Made by a program: the position numbers and the translations under genes. Of a stretch of DNA of 36,723 nt, positions 1 to 7,937 are shown in pieces; position 1 is the first letter of the stretch, and the number at the start of each line of letters is the position of its first letter. The stretch is from positions 1-36,723 of the forward strand of contig CAUJEY010000239.1 in NCBI GenBank assembly GCA_963169325.1, given 5' to 3'. The DNA comes from Bacteroidota bacterium (lineage in GTDB: Bacteria > Bacteroidota > Bacteroidia > Chitinophagales > Saprospiraceae). The notes beneath the pieces are model-generated. The model saw nothing but the letters and a program-made list of their open reading frames with translations, was not told the origin of the DNA and made no database searches.

Positions 1-2
1 CC

Positions 3-239
3 AATCAGGTACCGGCCGAATTGTTGACGGCTTCCGGCTCCGGTCTCGACCCGCACCTTTCACCGCAAGGCGCCCTGGTACAGGTAGCCCGTATCGCCAA
101 AGTGCGCGGCTTTTCGGAAGAACAACTGCGTCAATTGGTAAACGAACATACGCAAGGTCCTTTGCTGGGGCTGTTCGGCACTTCTACGGTGAACGTTCTG
201 GAATTGAACCTGGCGCTGGATCAACTAAGAAATGAGTAG
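3..239 (+). CDS. kdpC: Potassium-transporting ATPase KdpC subunit, C-terminal part (5' end outside window)
   Basis: This is the 3' end of kdpC; the reading frame is open to the left edge. KdpC is the single-span membrane subunit of the KdpFABC high-affinity K+ P-type ATPase. The visible part has the hallmark SGSGLDPHLSP stretch, then the QVARIAKVRGFSEEQLRQLV helix region and the terminal VNVLELNLALDQLR, which are the conserved end blocks of the family. The gene ends about 235 bp before a porin gene and 1.35 kb before a KdpD-type sensor on the same strand, which supports a Kdp operon. The identification is firm; only the 5' end is missing. Confidence 0.95.
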   Translation, partial: NQVPAELLTASGSGLDPHLSPQGALVQVARIAKVRGFSEEQLRQLVNEHTQGPLLGLFGTSTVNVLELNLALDQLRNE

Positions 240-474
240 TTCCTAAAAAATGAACATTATGCCTTTACCGGTAGAAACTATTAGACTTGCGGCATCTTGT
301 CTATCAACGAATTATGGTAAAAATCAATTTTTTTGGATTTGCTTTGCCACTTTACCCTCGTTGGCTTCCGACGAGAGAATTAATGGTTAAAAAATTGTAA
401 GCCAACACGCCAAGAGTCAATTGTTTTGCAGTTAAATTAAGCATCTTGTTGTCAACATTTTTAAAAAAATTGTC

Positions 475-1557
475 ATGAAAAAAATCCTGTTGCCGCTAAG
501 CCTTCTATTGCTGTTTTTCAACCAGTTAGGAGCCCAGATTGACACTACTGAAATAAACTTTTCCATTTCCGGTTACGCCGAACCCTATTACGCTTATGAC
601 CTTAACCAACCGGCCGACGGCAACCGCCCCGGCTTCGTTTATGCCCATAACCGCCACAACGAATTTAATATAAATATCGCTTTTCTCAAAGCGTCGCTCA
701 GCGCCCAACGTATGCGCGGCAATCTCGCCCTGATGGCCGGTACTTACGCCAACGCTAACTTGTCGGCCGAGCCGGGCACGCTGCAAAATGTGTTCGAAGC
801 AAATGCCGGCATTAAACTTTCAAAAAACCATGATCTCTGGGTAGATGCCGGGATTTTCGGCTCGCATATCGGGTTTGAAAGCGCCATCGGCAAAGATTGC
901 TGGACGCTCACCCGCAGTATGGCTGCCGATAACTCGCCGTATTACGAGGCCGGCGCAAAACTGTCGTACACCACGCCGGATGGCAAGTGGTTTTTCAGCG
1001 CACTGGCCCTCAACGGGTGGCAACGTATACAACGGGTGCCCGGCAATTCGGCGCTCTCGGGCGGCTGGCAGATCACGTATAAACCCGGCGACAAAGTGAC
1101 ACTCAACAGCAGCGGCTTCATCGGCACCGACAAACCCGACAGCACCCGGTTGGGACGCACATTTCACAACTTTTACGGCATTTTTCAAGTTACCGACCAA
1201 TTCGGCCTCACCCTTGGGTTCGACTCCGGCTGGGAAGAAAACTCCCGTGCCGGAGAAAGCGCAAACCTGTGGTACAGCCCCGTGCTGATCGGCCGTTATG
1301 CCGTCAACGACCGCGTGGCCCTTGCAGCCCGTATCGAATACTACGCAGATGAAAACGGTGTCATCGTCGCTACCGGAACGCCGAATGGATTCAAAACCCT
1401 CGGCCTGTCGGCTAACCTGGACGTGCAAATACACAAAAATGCGCTGTGGCGCATAGAAGGCAAATGGTGGAACAGTGAAGACGACATTTTCCTGAACGAC
1501 AACAACCCCTCCAATACAAATGCCGTGCTGACAACAGCGTTGGCGGTTTGGTTTTAA
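475..1557 (+). CDS. Outer-membrane beta-barrel porin (OmpL-like) of the Kdp locus
   Basis: A 360-residue protein with an N-terminal signal peptide (MKKILLPLSLLLLFFNQLGAQ, cut after GAQ). Alternating amphipathic strands follow throughout and the protein ends in an aromatic residue (AVWF), as expected for an outer-membrane barrel. The sequence resembles the putative beta-barrel porin-2/OmpL-like family of Bacteroidota, in which members of this length often sit between kdpC and kdpD. The next gene starts 30 bp downstream on the same strand. A role in letting K+ or small solutes across the outer membrane under K+ limitation is inferred only from position. The ATG is preceded by an AT-rich stretch without a Shine-Dalgarno sequence. 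Confidence 0.85.
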   Translation: MKKILLPLSLLLLFFNQLGAQIDTTEINFSISGYAEPYYAYDLNQPADGNRPGFVYAHNRHNEFNINIAFLKASLSAQRMRGNLALMAGTYANANLSAEPGTLQNVFEANAGIKLSKNHDLWVDAGIFGSHIGFESAIGKDCWTLTRSMAADNSPYYEAGAKLSYTTPDGKWFFSALALNGWQRIQRVPGNSALSGGWQITYKPGDKVTLNSSGFIGTDKPDSTRLGRTFHNFYGIFQVTDQFGLTLGFDSGWEENSRAGESANLWYSPVLIGRYAVNDRVALAARIEYYADENGVIVATGTPNGFKTLGLSANLDVQIHKNALWRIEGKWWNSEDDIFLNDNNPSNTNAVLTTALAVWF

Positions 1558-1587
1558 AGTTCGAACTTCAAACTTCCCTCTTTCGTC

Positions 1588-2709
1588 ATGGATAAAGAAA
1601 AAAATGTCCAACGTTTTCTCGACCTTATCCGGCGCAGCCGCCGGGGCAAGTTCAAGCTGTACATCGGCATGGCTGCCGGGGTCGGGAAATCGTATCGCAT
1701 GTTGCAGGAGGCGCATACGCTGCTGCGCAACGGGGTAGACGTAAAAATCGGGTATATTGAAACGCATGGACGCCTGGAAACCGAAGCGTTGTTACAGGGT
1801 TTGCCCGTAGTGCCACGCAGGAAGATATTTTACAAAGGCAAAGAACTGGAAGAGATGGACCTGCAGGCTATTATTAACCTGCGCCCCGAGGTAGCCATCG
1901 TGGACGAGTTGGCACATTCGAACGTGGAAGGCAGCGTCAATGAAAAGCGCTGGCAGGATGTGCGGGACCTGCTTGAAGCGGGCATCAACGTCATTTCCGC
2001 CGTAAACATCCAGCACTTAGAAAGCCTGAACGAGGCAGTACAGCAAATTACGGGTGTGGAGGTGCGCGAACGGGTGCCGGACGCCGTATTACAATTTGCC
2101 GATGAAGTGGTCAACATCGACCTGACTGCCGACGAACTCGTTACCCGGCTGCGGGAAGGCAAAATTTACGCGCCGGACAAAGTGGAAATTGCCCTGCGCA
2201 ATTTTTTTCAGCCGGAAAAAATCCTGCAACTCCGCGAGCTGGCCCTGAAAGAAGTCGCCAGCCAGGTAGAGCGAAAAATAGAGATCGAAGTCACCCGGCC
2301 CAGCGACCGCCGGCCCGAGCGTTTCCTGGCCTGCATCAGCAGCAACCACCGCACGGCGCAACACGTCATCCGTAAAACCGCCCGGCTGGCCAGCTATTAC
2401 AATGCCCGATGGTGGGTGCTGTATGTGCAGACGCCGGCCGAAGCGCCCGACAAAATTCCGCTGGCCGCTCAACGGCACCTGATGAATAATTTTAAACTGG
2501 CTATTGAATCGGGAGCAGAAGTGGTTCGAATTGAAAACGCCTCCGTCGCCGACGCTATTTTTGAAAAAACGGCTGAATTGCAAATCACCACCGTATGTAT
2601 TGGCAAGCCGCACCTCAACCTTTGGCAAATCATCCTGAGCAGCGGCGTCTTCAACCGTTTACTGAAATCCCTGACTGACCGGGATGTTGATATTATAATT
2701 CTAAGCTAG
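1588..2709 (+). CDS. kdpD: KdpD-type sensor module (KdpD ATPase domain plus Usp domain, no kinase)
   Basis: A 373-residue protein that corresponds only to the cytoplasmic N-terminal half of classical KdpD. Residues ~20-235 form the KdpD domain, with Walker A GMAAGVGKS (27-35), Walker B VAIVDELAHSN (102-112) and the conserved NIQHLESLN. Residues ~244-373 form a universal-stress-protein domain (FLACISSNHRTAQHVIRKTA). The DUF4118 membrane segment and the HisKA/HATPase kinase of the roughly 890-residue E. coli KdpD are absent. The frame ends cleanly 2 bp before the next ATG, which encodes a stand-alone histidine kinase. The natural reading is that the sensor has been split over two genes. It may sense K+ or a nucleotide ligand and act on the kinase in trans; that is inference. 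Confidence 0.9.
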   Translation: MDKEKNVQRFLDLIRRSRRGKFKLYIGMAAGVGKSYRMLQEAHTLLRNGVDVKIGYIETHGRLETEALLQGLPVVPRRKIFYKGKELEEMDLQAIINLRPEVAIVDELAHSNVEGSVNEKRWQDVRDLLEAGINVISAVNIQHLESLNEAVQQITGVEVRERVPDAVLQFADEVVNIDLTADELVTRLREGKIYAPDKVEIALRNFFQPEKILQLRELALKEVASQVERKIEIEVTRPSDRRPERFLACISSNHRTAQHVIRKTARLASYYNARWWVLYVQTPAEAPDKIPLAAQRHLMNNFKLAIESGAEVVRIENASVADAIFEKTAELQITTVCIGKPHLNLWQIILSSGVFNRLLKSLTDRDVDIIILS

Positions 2710-2711
2710 TC

Positions 2712-4427
2712 ATGAATCTTAAAACGAAACTAACACTCGGCCTTATCCTGCTTTTCGGCTTACTGGTATTAGTGAGCGCTATGGGCATATTCAACGTCAA
2801 TGCATTGGCAACCGATGCCAGCGCGGTGTTGAAAGACAATTACAAAACACTTGAATATGTCCAGGCCATGCAACGCGCGTTGGACGGCGTTGAATATGAT
2901 CCGTCTAGCCGGGAAATTTTCCGCCAGAATATGGAGGAACAAAGCCGGAATATCACCGAGCACGGCGAAAAGGAAGCTACTGAAATCCTGACCCGCGAGT
3001 ATAGCCGTCTGGAGCAACATCCGACCGATAGTTTAGCCCGCGCCAACGTGCGCAGCCAGCTGCTTTATATTGCCGACCTGAACCTGCAAGCCATTGCCCG
3101 AAAAAACGACCAGGCACTGCACACGGCCTCCGGCAGCGCTATGTTGCTGGGGGTGATCGCCACGTTCTGCGTTTTAGTCGGATTCGTTTTCCTGCTCAAT
3201 TTTCCCGGGTACATCGCCAATCCGATACAGCAACTGACTACGGGCATTCAGGCAATTGCGGCCGGTAACTACGAACAACGTATTCACCTGAACCGGCACG
3301 ATGAGTTTGGCGCGCTGACCACCGCCTTTAACGAACTCGCCGCGAAACTCGACGATTACCAACACAGCAACCTGGCGCGCCTGATGTTCGAGAAAAAGCG
3401 CCTGGAAACGGTGATCGGAGCCATGCACGACCCGGTGATTGGGTTGGATGAACGCCATCATGTGCTGTTCGCCAACGAGCCGGCATTGGCGCTGTTGCAC
3501 ATCACGCCGGGCAAACTCATTGGTAAGGATGCCCGCGAAGTGGCACTTACCAACGATTTATTGCGTGCATTGCTGGCCCACACAGCCAAACCCGATGCGG
3601 AGCCTTTGAAAATTTTTGCCGAAGGCAAAGAATCTTTTTTCCTGCCCGAAGCTATTGACATTGCAGTGCGCGCCGACAAAAATGACAATGTCCAGGGTAT
3701 AGGTCAGGTTTTGGTACTGAAAAATGTGACGCAGTTCCGGGAGCGCGATGTGGCGAAAACCAATTTTATCGCCACTATTTCCCATGAATTAAAAACGCCC
3801 ATTTCTTCCATAAAAATGGGCTTGCGCTTGCTCGAAGACGAACGGATCGGCGAATTGAACGAGGAGCAACGTCACCTGCTCCGCCAACTTGGCGATGACG
3901 CCGGGCGCCTGCTCAACATCACTGGGGAATTGCTCAAAATCGCTCAGGCGGAAACTGGTAATATCCAGATCACCCTGGCCCCGTCGGACCCCGCCGAAAT
4001 CGTTGAAACAGCCCGGGAGGTTTTAGCAGGACAGGCCCGGGAAAAACAAATCAGCATCGAGATCGCACCAATGCCAAAATCCGGAGAAATGGTCCTCGCC
4101 GATGCCGACAAAAGCACCTGGGTGCTGGTCAACCTGTTGTCGAATGCCATTCGATATTCGCCGCAAAACCAAACGGTACATATTGCCGTAGCGCATCAGG
4201 ACGGTAATATCCGGTTTTCAGTTCGCGATCATGGTTCCGGTGTACCGGAGATATACCGGGAAAAAATATTCGAGCGTTTTTTCCGAATGCCCGGTGCGCT
4301 GCCTGGCGGCACGGGCCTGGGGTTGGCGATCAGTCGGGAATTTGTGTGGGCCATGGGTGGCGATATCGGCGTGGAAAATGCACCGGGAGGCGGGAGTTTG
4401 TTTTGGTTTACATTGCGGGCGGTATGA
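2712..4427 (+). CDS. Membrane sensor histidine kinase (HAMP-PAS-HisKA-HATPase), Kdp operon
   Basis: A 571-residue kinase beginning 2 bp after the KdpD-like gene. Membrane segments lie at ~7-27 and ~143-164 and enclose a ~115-residue helical periplasmic domain. A HAMP linker follows (~165-217), then a PAS domain (~227-340) and a HisKA domain with phospho-acceptor His358 in SHELKTPISS. The HATPase_c domain has an N-box NLLSNAIRYSP, G1 DHGSGVP, F-box FERFF and G2 GGTGLGLAIS. All catalytic motifs are intact. It probably supplies the kinase half missing from the upstream KdpD-like protein. No response regulator (KdpE) follows: the next gene is an unrelated lipoprotein. The partner regulator must lie upstream of the window or elsewhere. 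Confidence 0.93.
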   Translation: MNLKTKLTLGLILLFGLLVLVSAMGIFNVNALATDASAVLKDNYKTLEYVQAMQRALDGVEYDPSSREIFRQNMEEQSRNITEHGEKEATEILTREYSRLEQHPTDSLARANVRSQLLYIADLNLQAIARKNDQALHTASGSAMLLGVIATFCVLVGFVFLLNFPGYIANPIQQLTTGIQAIAAGNYEQRIHLNRHDEFGALTTAFNELAAKLDDYQHSNLARLMFEKKRLETVIGAMHDPVIGLDERHHVLFANEPALALLHITPGKLIGKDAREVALTNDLLRALLAHTAKPDAEPLKIFAEGKESFFLPEAIDIAVRADKNDNVQGIGQVLVLKNVTQFRERDVAKTNFIATISHELKTPISSIKMGLRLLEDERIGELNEEQRHLLRQLGDDAGRLLNITGELLKIAQAETGNIQITLAPSDPAEIVETAREVLAGQAREKQISIEIAPMPKSGEMVLADADKSTWVLVNLLSNAIRYSPQNQTVHIAVAHQDGNIRFSVRDHGSGVPEIYREKIFERFFRMPGALPGGTGLGLAISREFVWAMGGDIGVENAPGGGSLFWFTLRAV

Positions 4428-4505
4428 ACACGGGCCAGGGCAATACCCGGTAACAGGGAGCGAAAACTACCCGAAACCCGTTTTCATTTTTCCCTATTTC
4501 CGGGG

Positions 4506-4536
4506 TTGTGAAAAAACATCGGATATGGCAACTTTG
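4506..4536 (+). promoter_or_regulatory. Candidate Bacteroidota-type promoter
   Basis: A TTG at 4506-4508 and CAACTTTG at 4529-4536 (7 of 8 to TAnnTTTG) are separated by 20 bp. This matches the -33/-7 layout known for Bacteroidota primary sigma factors. It would start a transcript about 30 bp before the ATG at 4572 and separate the lipoprotein gene from the Kdp operon. Inferred from consensus only. Confidence 0.45.
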
Positions 4537-4571
4537 TAACCGAAAAATCGACCTGTTTCAAAAACGATATT

Positions 4572-5324
4572 ATGCCGATGACCCGTCTTTACGTATCCGT
4601 TCTGTTAATTGCTGTTCTGCTGGGTAACAATGCCTGCACCCACTACTACTATGCGCCCAATACGCTGCAAACGCCTTTCCTGCAAGAACAACACGATGCC
4701 CGGGCAAGTTTAGGAATGATCTCGGGCGATGAGTTTAACGGCTACGAAGTACATGCCGCCTACAGCCCGCTGAAACATGCCGCCGTGATGGTCAACCATT
4801 TTCAGGTCAGTTCGGGCTCCGGTTCGAATGTGAGTTCGAGCGAAGACTCTGGTGCGGGTCACCTGACCGAAGTGGCCTTGGGCGGATATTACCCGGTGGG
4901 CAAATACACCACGTTCAGCCTGTTTGCCGGCTGGGGCGCCGGCTCAGTCTCGAACAACTTCGACTTCGACGTGAAGGCCGATTTGAGTTTCCAGCGCCGT
5001 TTTTTGCAGCCCACCGTGGCGATCCGGGGCAAATGGGCGCGTTTCGGCGCTGCCCTGCGGTTCAACCAGTTGCGATATGTGAAGGGCGAGGTGGATGTGG
5101 AGGTCGGGGAGCCGGACCTGACGATTATCCGGAACATTGAACGCGCCTCGCCCCTGTTCGTCCCGGAAGCCGGCCTCTCCTGCGGATTTGGGTACCAGGC
5201 ATTCTGGGCCGATTTTAACCTGAACTTCTGCAACATTCGCGACCGCGACGATTACCATTTTGCCTACTCCACCGTGGGCTTATCCTTTAGTTGCCAATTG
5301 GACTATTTTTGGCGGGAACGTTAA
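4572..5324 (+). CDS. Conserved outer-membrane-type lipoprotein, paralogue of the gene at 6974
   Basis: A 250-residue protein with a signal sequence ending in a possible lipobox (LLGNNAC, Cys at ~22), then a YYYAPNTLQTPFLQEQHDA block. Later segments alternate hydrophobic and polar residues, as in beta-strands (GGYYPVGKYTTFSLFAGWGAG, RRFLQPTVAIRGKWARFGAA), which suggests a small surface barrel. The protein encoded at 6974-7783 shares the same order of blocks: FYTPNTMQIPMLSQAQEA, the YSPL-xH-xxVMVNHF motif, GGYY-x-G, SLFAGxG, and a C-terminal VSLSLG-like strand. They are therefore duplicates that flank the peroxidase gene. No function is known to me. Either ATG at 4572 or 4578 could be the start. 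Confidence 0.8.
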   Translation: MPMTRLYVSVLLIAVLLGNNACTHYYYAPNTLQTPFLQEQHDARASLGMISGDEFNGYEVHAAYSPLKHAAVMVNHFQVSSGSGSNVSSSEDSGAGHLTEVALGGYYPVGKYTTFSLFAGWGAGSVSNNFDFDVKADLSFQRRFLQPTVAIRGKWARFGAALRFNQLRYVKGEVDVEVGEPDLTIIRNIERASPLFVPEAGLSCGFGYQAFWADFNLNFCNIRDRDDYHFAYSTVGLSFSCQLDYFWRER

Positions 5325-5522
5325 ATAAATGCAAGAAAAAATAAATCCCACCCAACCAGGCAGCCCTTTTGTTGCGTCATTCGTCATGGTAATGTCAGCG
5401 GTTTAACCTAACTTTAATATGGAAGTGCCAAACCGCTGCATCCGACTCCGCCGGGAACCATTACTTTTACGACGCTATTTTCCTTCACCGCACCAGTTTT
5501 TTTCACTAACATTATTTTAACC

Positions 5523-6704
5523 ATGGAAAAACTTCGCATTGCTTTACCGCTGTTCGGCCTGCTGTTGCTGGCCGCCGCATGCAACAAAAAAGCAGATTTT
5601 AACTACTACTATTATGAGCCTGCAGACTACGCTTTAATTTCCCAACACCTCAATCTGCCGGAAATCCCCGACGATTACCGGGCGCAGTTGCCCACTCATA
5701 TCGCCAATCTGGGTCTGGCGGCCCGCCCGGTGGAACAAGACAAAGCCATCCTCGGCCGGGTGTTGTTTTACGACAAAAGTTTGTCGAAAGACGGTACCAT
5801 TTCCTGCGCCAGTTGCCACAAGCAGGAACTTGCCTTTTCCGACAACGCTAAAGTCAGCACGGGCGTGTTTAACCGCGCCGGCGACCGCAACTCCATCGCC
5901 CTGGGCTCGGTACTCAATTTTTCGGCCTACTATGGCACCGACTTGTTCGGTCCTTCGGGCGTCCCCTTCTTCTGGGACAACCGCGCCGGCACGGCTACCG
6001 AACAGAATCTCGCTTCTATGACCAATCCGAAAGAAATGGACATGAGTCACAGCGATATCGTCAGCGCCGTTCAAAGCAAAGCATACTACGCGCCTTTGTT
6101 CAAAATGGCTTTTGGCAGCGAGCAAATCAACAGCGAACGCGTATCGGACGCTATTGCCGAATTTGTCAACGCCATCGGCTCTTACAAAAGCAAGTTTGAC
6201 AAGGAAGCGGAAAAAGCCATCGGCTACAACGTGTATAGCAATAACGAGTACAAAAGTTTTTCCGGCTTCACTGCCCAGGAAAACGCCGGAAAAAATCTTT
6301 TCCTGGCCAATTGTGCCTCCTGCCACAGTCCCACCCAAAGCCGCCCGGCAAAAATGAAAGCCAACAACGGCCTCGATATCGCCACGACCGACGCCGGTGT
6401 GGGCGGCATCACGGGTGTTTCCGCCGATCAGGGCACGTTTAAAGTGCCGCTGCTGCGTAATATCGAAATCACGGCTCCGTATATGCACGACGGCCGTTTC
6501 GCCACGCTCGAAGAAGTGGTGGAACACTACAACTCCGGCATTCAGGCACATCCGAACCTCAGCGAGGAACTGCGCGCACCAGGCGGTGGTCCTTTGCGCC
6601 TGAACCTCAGCGAAAACGACAAAAAGGCCCTGGTAGCCTTCCTGAAAACACTGACGGATACGGAACTCATCGCCGATACGCGTTTTTCCAATCCGTTTAA
6701 ATAG
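5523..6704 (+). CDS. Di-heme cytochrome c peroxidase (CCP/MauG family), lipoprotein
   Basis: A 393-residue protein with a lipoprotein signal (LLLLAAAC, Cys20). It has two c-type heme sites, CASCH at 95-99 and CASCH at 264-268, and blocks typical of the family: ILGRVLFYDKSLSKDGTISC, the FFWDNRAGTATEQ segment, KVPLLRNIEITAPYMHDG and the terminal KKALVAFLKTLTD. CCP enzymes reduce hydrogen peroxide with electrons from small cytochromes; MauG-like relatives oxidise protein side chains. The lipobox puts it in the periplasm, anchored to a membrane. A tyrosine-rich stretch (FNYYYYEPADY) follows the anchor. A pair of paralogous lipoproteins flanks it, so a joint surface role is possible but unproven. 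Confidence 0.92.
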   Translation: MEKLRIALPLFGLLLLAAACNKKADFNYYYYEPADYALISQHLNLPEIPDDYRAQLPTHIANLGLAARPVEQDKAILGRVLFYDKSLSKDGTISCASCHKQELAFSDNAKVSTGVFNRAGDRNSIALGSVLNFSAYYGTDLFGPSGVPFFWDNRAGTATEQNLASMTNPKEMDMSHSDIVSAVQSKAYYAPLFKMAFGSEQINSERVSDAIAEFVNAIGSYKSKFDKEAEKAIGYNVYSNNEYKSFSGFTAQENAGKNLFLANCASCHSPTQSRPAKMKANNGLDIATTDAGVGGITGVSADQGTFKVPLLRNIEITAPYMHDGRFATLEEVVEHYNSGIQAHPNLSEELRAPGGGPLRLNLSENDKKALVAFLKTLTDTELIADTRFSNPFK

Positions 6705-6706
6705 AA

Positions 6707-6950
6707 AAGGGGTTTGGGGGTTTAGGGGTTTGGAGGTTTGGGGGGTTGGGGGGTTGGAGGTTTAGGGGTTTGGGGGTTTAGGGGTTTGGGGGGAGGTAAA
6801 CCATTAAGCCCCCAAACCTCCAAAACCCGGAACCTTCCAAACCGCCAAACCTCTAAACCCCTAAACCCCCAAATCCCCAAACCCCCAAACCTCTAAACCC
6901 CCAAACCTCTAAACCCCCAAACCTCTAAACCCCTAAACCCCCAAATCTCC
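6707..6950. repeat. Telomere-like GGGGTTT/CCCCAAA palindromic repeat tract
   Basis: Starting 2-3 bp after the peroxidase stop codon, the + strand carries about 88 bp of GGGGTTT/GGGGTTTA/GGAGGTTT units (6709-6796). A 12-bp spacer follows, then about 140 bp of the complementary CCCCAAA/CCTCTAAA units (6808-6949), including three tandem copies of a 16-bp CCCCCAAACCTCTAAA unit. The G arm could form quadruplexes, and the two arms could fold into a long hairpin between two + strand genes. It fills nearly the whole gap up to the ATG at 6974. Confidence 0.9.
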
Positions 6951-6973
6951 GTACCCGCCATCCACCTGAGCCT

Positions 6974-7783
6974 ATGCGTATCGTTACTTTCCGTCCTTTG
7001 GTCCTGGCCGCAATCGTTGCAATGGCCGCCGGCTGCACCACCAGCCGTTTTTACACACCCAACACCATGCAAATCCCGATGCTCAGCCAAGCACAGGAAG
7101 CGACCGTCACAGGCGGGGTAAGCAAAAGCGGGGAAAACTCGGCCTGGGAAGCACAGGCGATATACAGCCCTTTGCCCCATCTGGGCGTCATGGTCAATCA
7201 CTTCAGTCTGAATTATTCGGGTACCACCCAGACGGACTCTTCGCCTTTTTCTTTTTCTGAATCTGACTACAAAGGAGATACCCGGCTGACAGAAGGCGGG
7301 ATCGGAGGTTATTATCAACTGGGGCCGAATAAAGAATATTTGGTTAGCCTGTTTGCCGGATTCGGGCAGGGACGTACCGAAAACAGGTATGCTTCGCCGC
7401 CGGATTTGCAAAATATTGAAACTTATATTTCAAACTGGAACTACCAACGCTGGTTCGCTCAGCCGTCGCTGGCACTCAAGTATCGCCGGCTTCAGGTTGG
7501 AACGGCACTCCGGTTTGTTTGGTTGAATTATTTCGACGGCAACATCAACAGCCGGGTCGGTTTACTGGAAACAGACCGGATTCAACTGCTGGAATCTTCC
7601 TCTCCAATGTTTTTAACCGAAATGGCCTGGTCTATCGGCTGGCGCTTCCGCCCGATGGTGCTGAGTGTGAACAGCACCGCCGTTGTGCGGGGCAAGGACT
7701 CAATCCGGGAACTCGATCTGGCCAGCAATTTCGTGAGTTTGTCGTTGGGAGTTAATTTGCACGAAATCGGGAAAAAGAAATAA
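6974..7783 (+). CDS. Conserved outer-membrane-type lipoprotein, paralogue of the gene at 4572
   Basis: A 269-residue protein with a clear lipoprotein signal (VAMAAGC, Cys ~21), followed by TTSRFYTPNTMQIPMLSQAQ. The same blocks occur in the same order as in the protein encoded at 4572: YSPLPHLGVMVNHFS, LTEGGIGGYYQLG, VSLFAGFGQG, FAQPSLALKYRRLQVGTALRF and a C-terminal FVSLSLGVNL strand. The pattern suggests a small beta-rich, surface-anchored protein. The start was chosen at the ATG directly after the repeat tract; the hydrophobic signal follows it at once. No promoter can be recognised because the upstream gap is all repeat. Function unknown. Confidence 0.8.
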   Translation: MRIVTFRPLVLAAIVAMAAGCTTSRFYTPNTMQIPMLSQAQEATVTGGVSKSGENSAWEAQAIYSPLPHLGVMVNHFSLNYSGTTQTDSSPFSFSESDYKGDTRLTEGGIGGYYQLGPNKEYLVSLFAGFGQGRTENRYASPPDLQNIETYISNWNYQRWFAQPSLALKYRRLQVGTALRFVWLNYFDGNINSRVGLLETDRIQLLESSSPMFLTEMAWSIGWRFRPMVLSVNSTAVVRGKDSIRELDLASNFVSLSLGVNLHEIGKKK

Positions 7784-7937
7784 ATGTGTTTTAAATGTGG
7801 TCAATGAGATTAATGTGGTCAATGTGTTTTAAATGTGGTCAATGAGATTAATGTGGTCAATGTGTTTTAAATGTGGTCAATTGTGTTCACGTTCATTGAC
7901 CACATTTAAAACACATTGACCACATTGACCACATTTA
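7781..7937. repeat. Stop-to-stop inverted repeat between convergent genes (38-bp tandem unit)
   Basis: The left arm starts at the TAA of the upstream gene (7781) and holds 2.5 tandem copies of a 38-bp unit (7783-7820, 7821-7858, 7859-7878) built from AATGTGTTTT, AAATGTGGTC and AATGAGATT. The right arm (about 7893-7937) is the reverse complement and ends on the TAA of uvrC on the minus strand. The tract could fold into a long hairpin and act as a bidirectional terminator. Confidence 0.88.

Noticed and set aside
820-1767. 315-codon open frame on the minus strand opposite the porin gene
   Set aside because: It is a shadow of the porin and KdpD frames: composition is unlike a protein (Val/Gly/His/Phe-rich), there is no recognisable motif and it overlaps two confident genes.
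5634-6551. 305-codon open frame on the minus strand opposite the cytochrome c peroxidase
   Set aside because: The + strand protein has two heme motifs and a lipobox; the antisense frame has no family features and arises from GC-rich codon pattern.
6707-6950. Possible linear-chromosome telomere
   Set aside because: The tract is internal, with genes continuing on both sides and in inverted symmetry, so it does not mark a DNA end.
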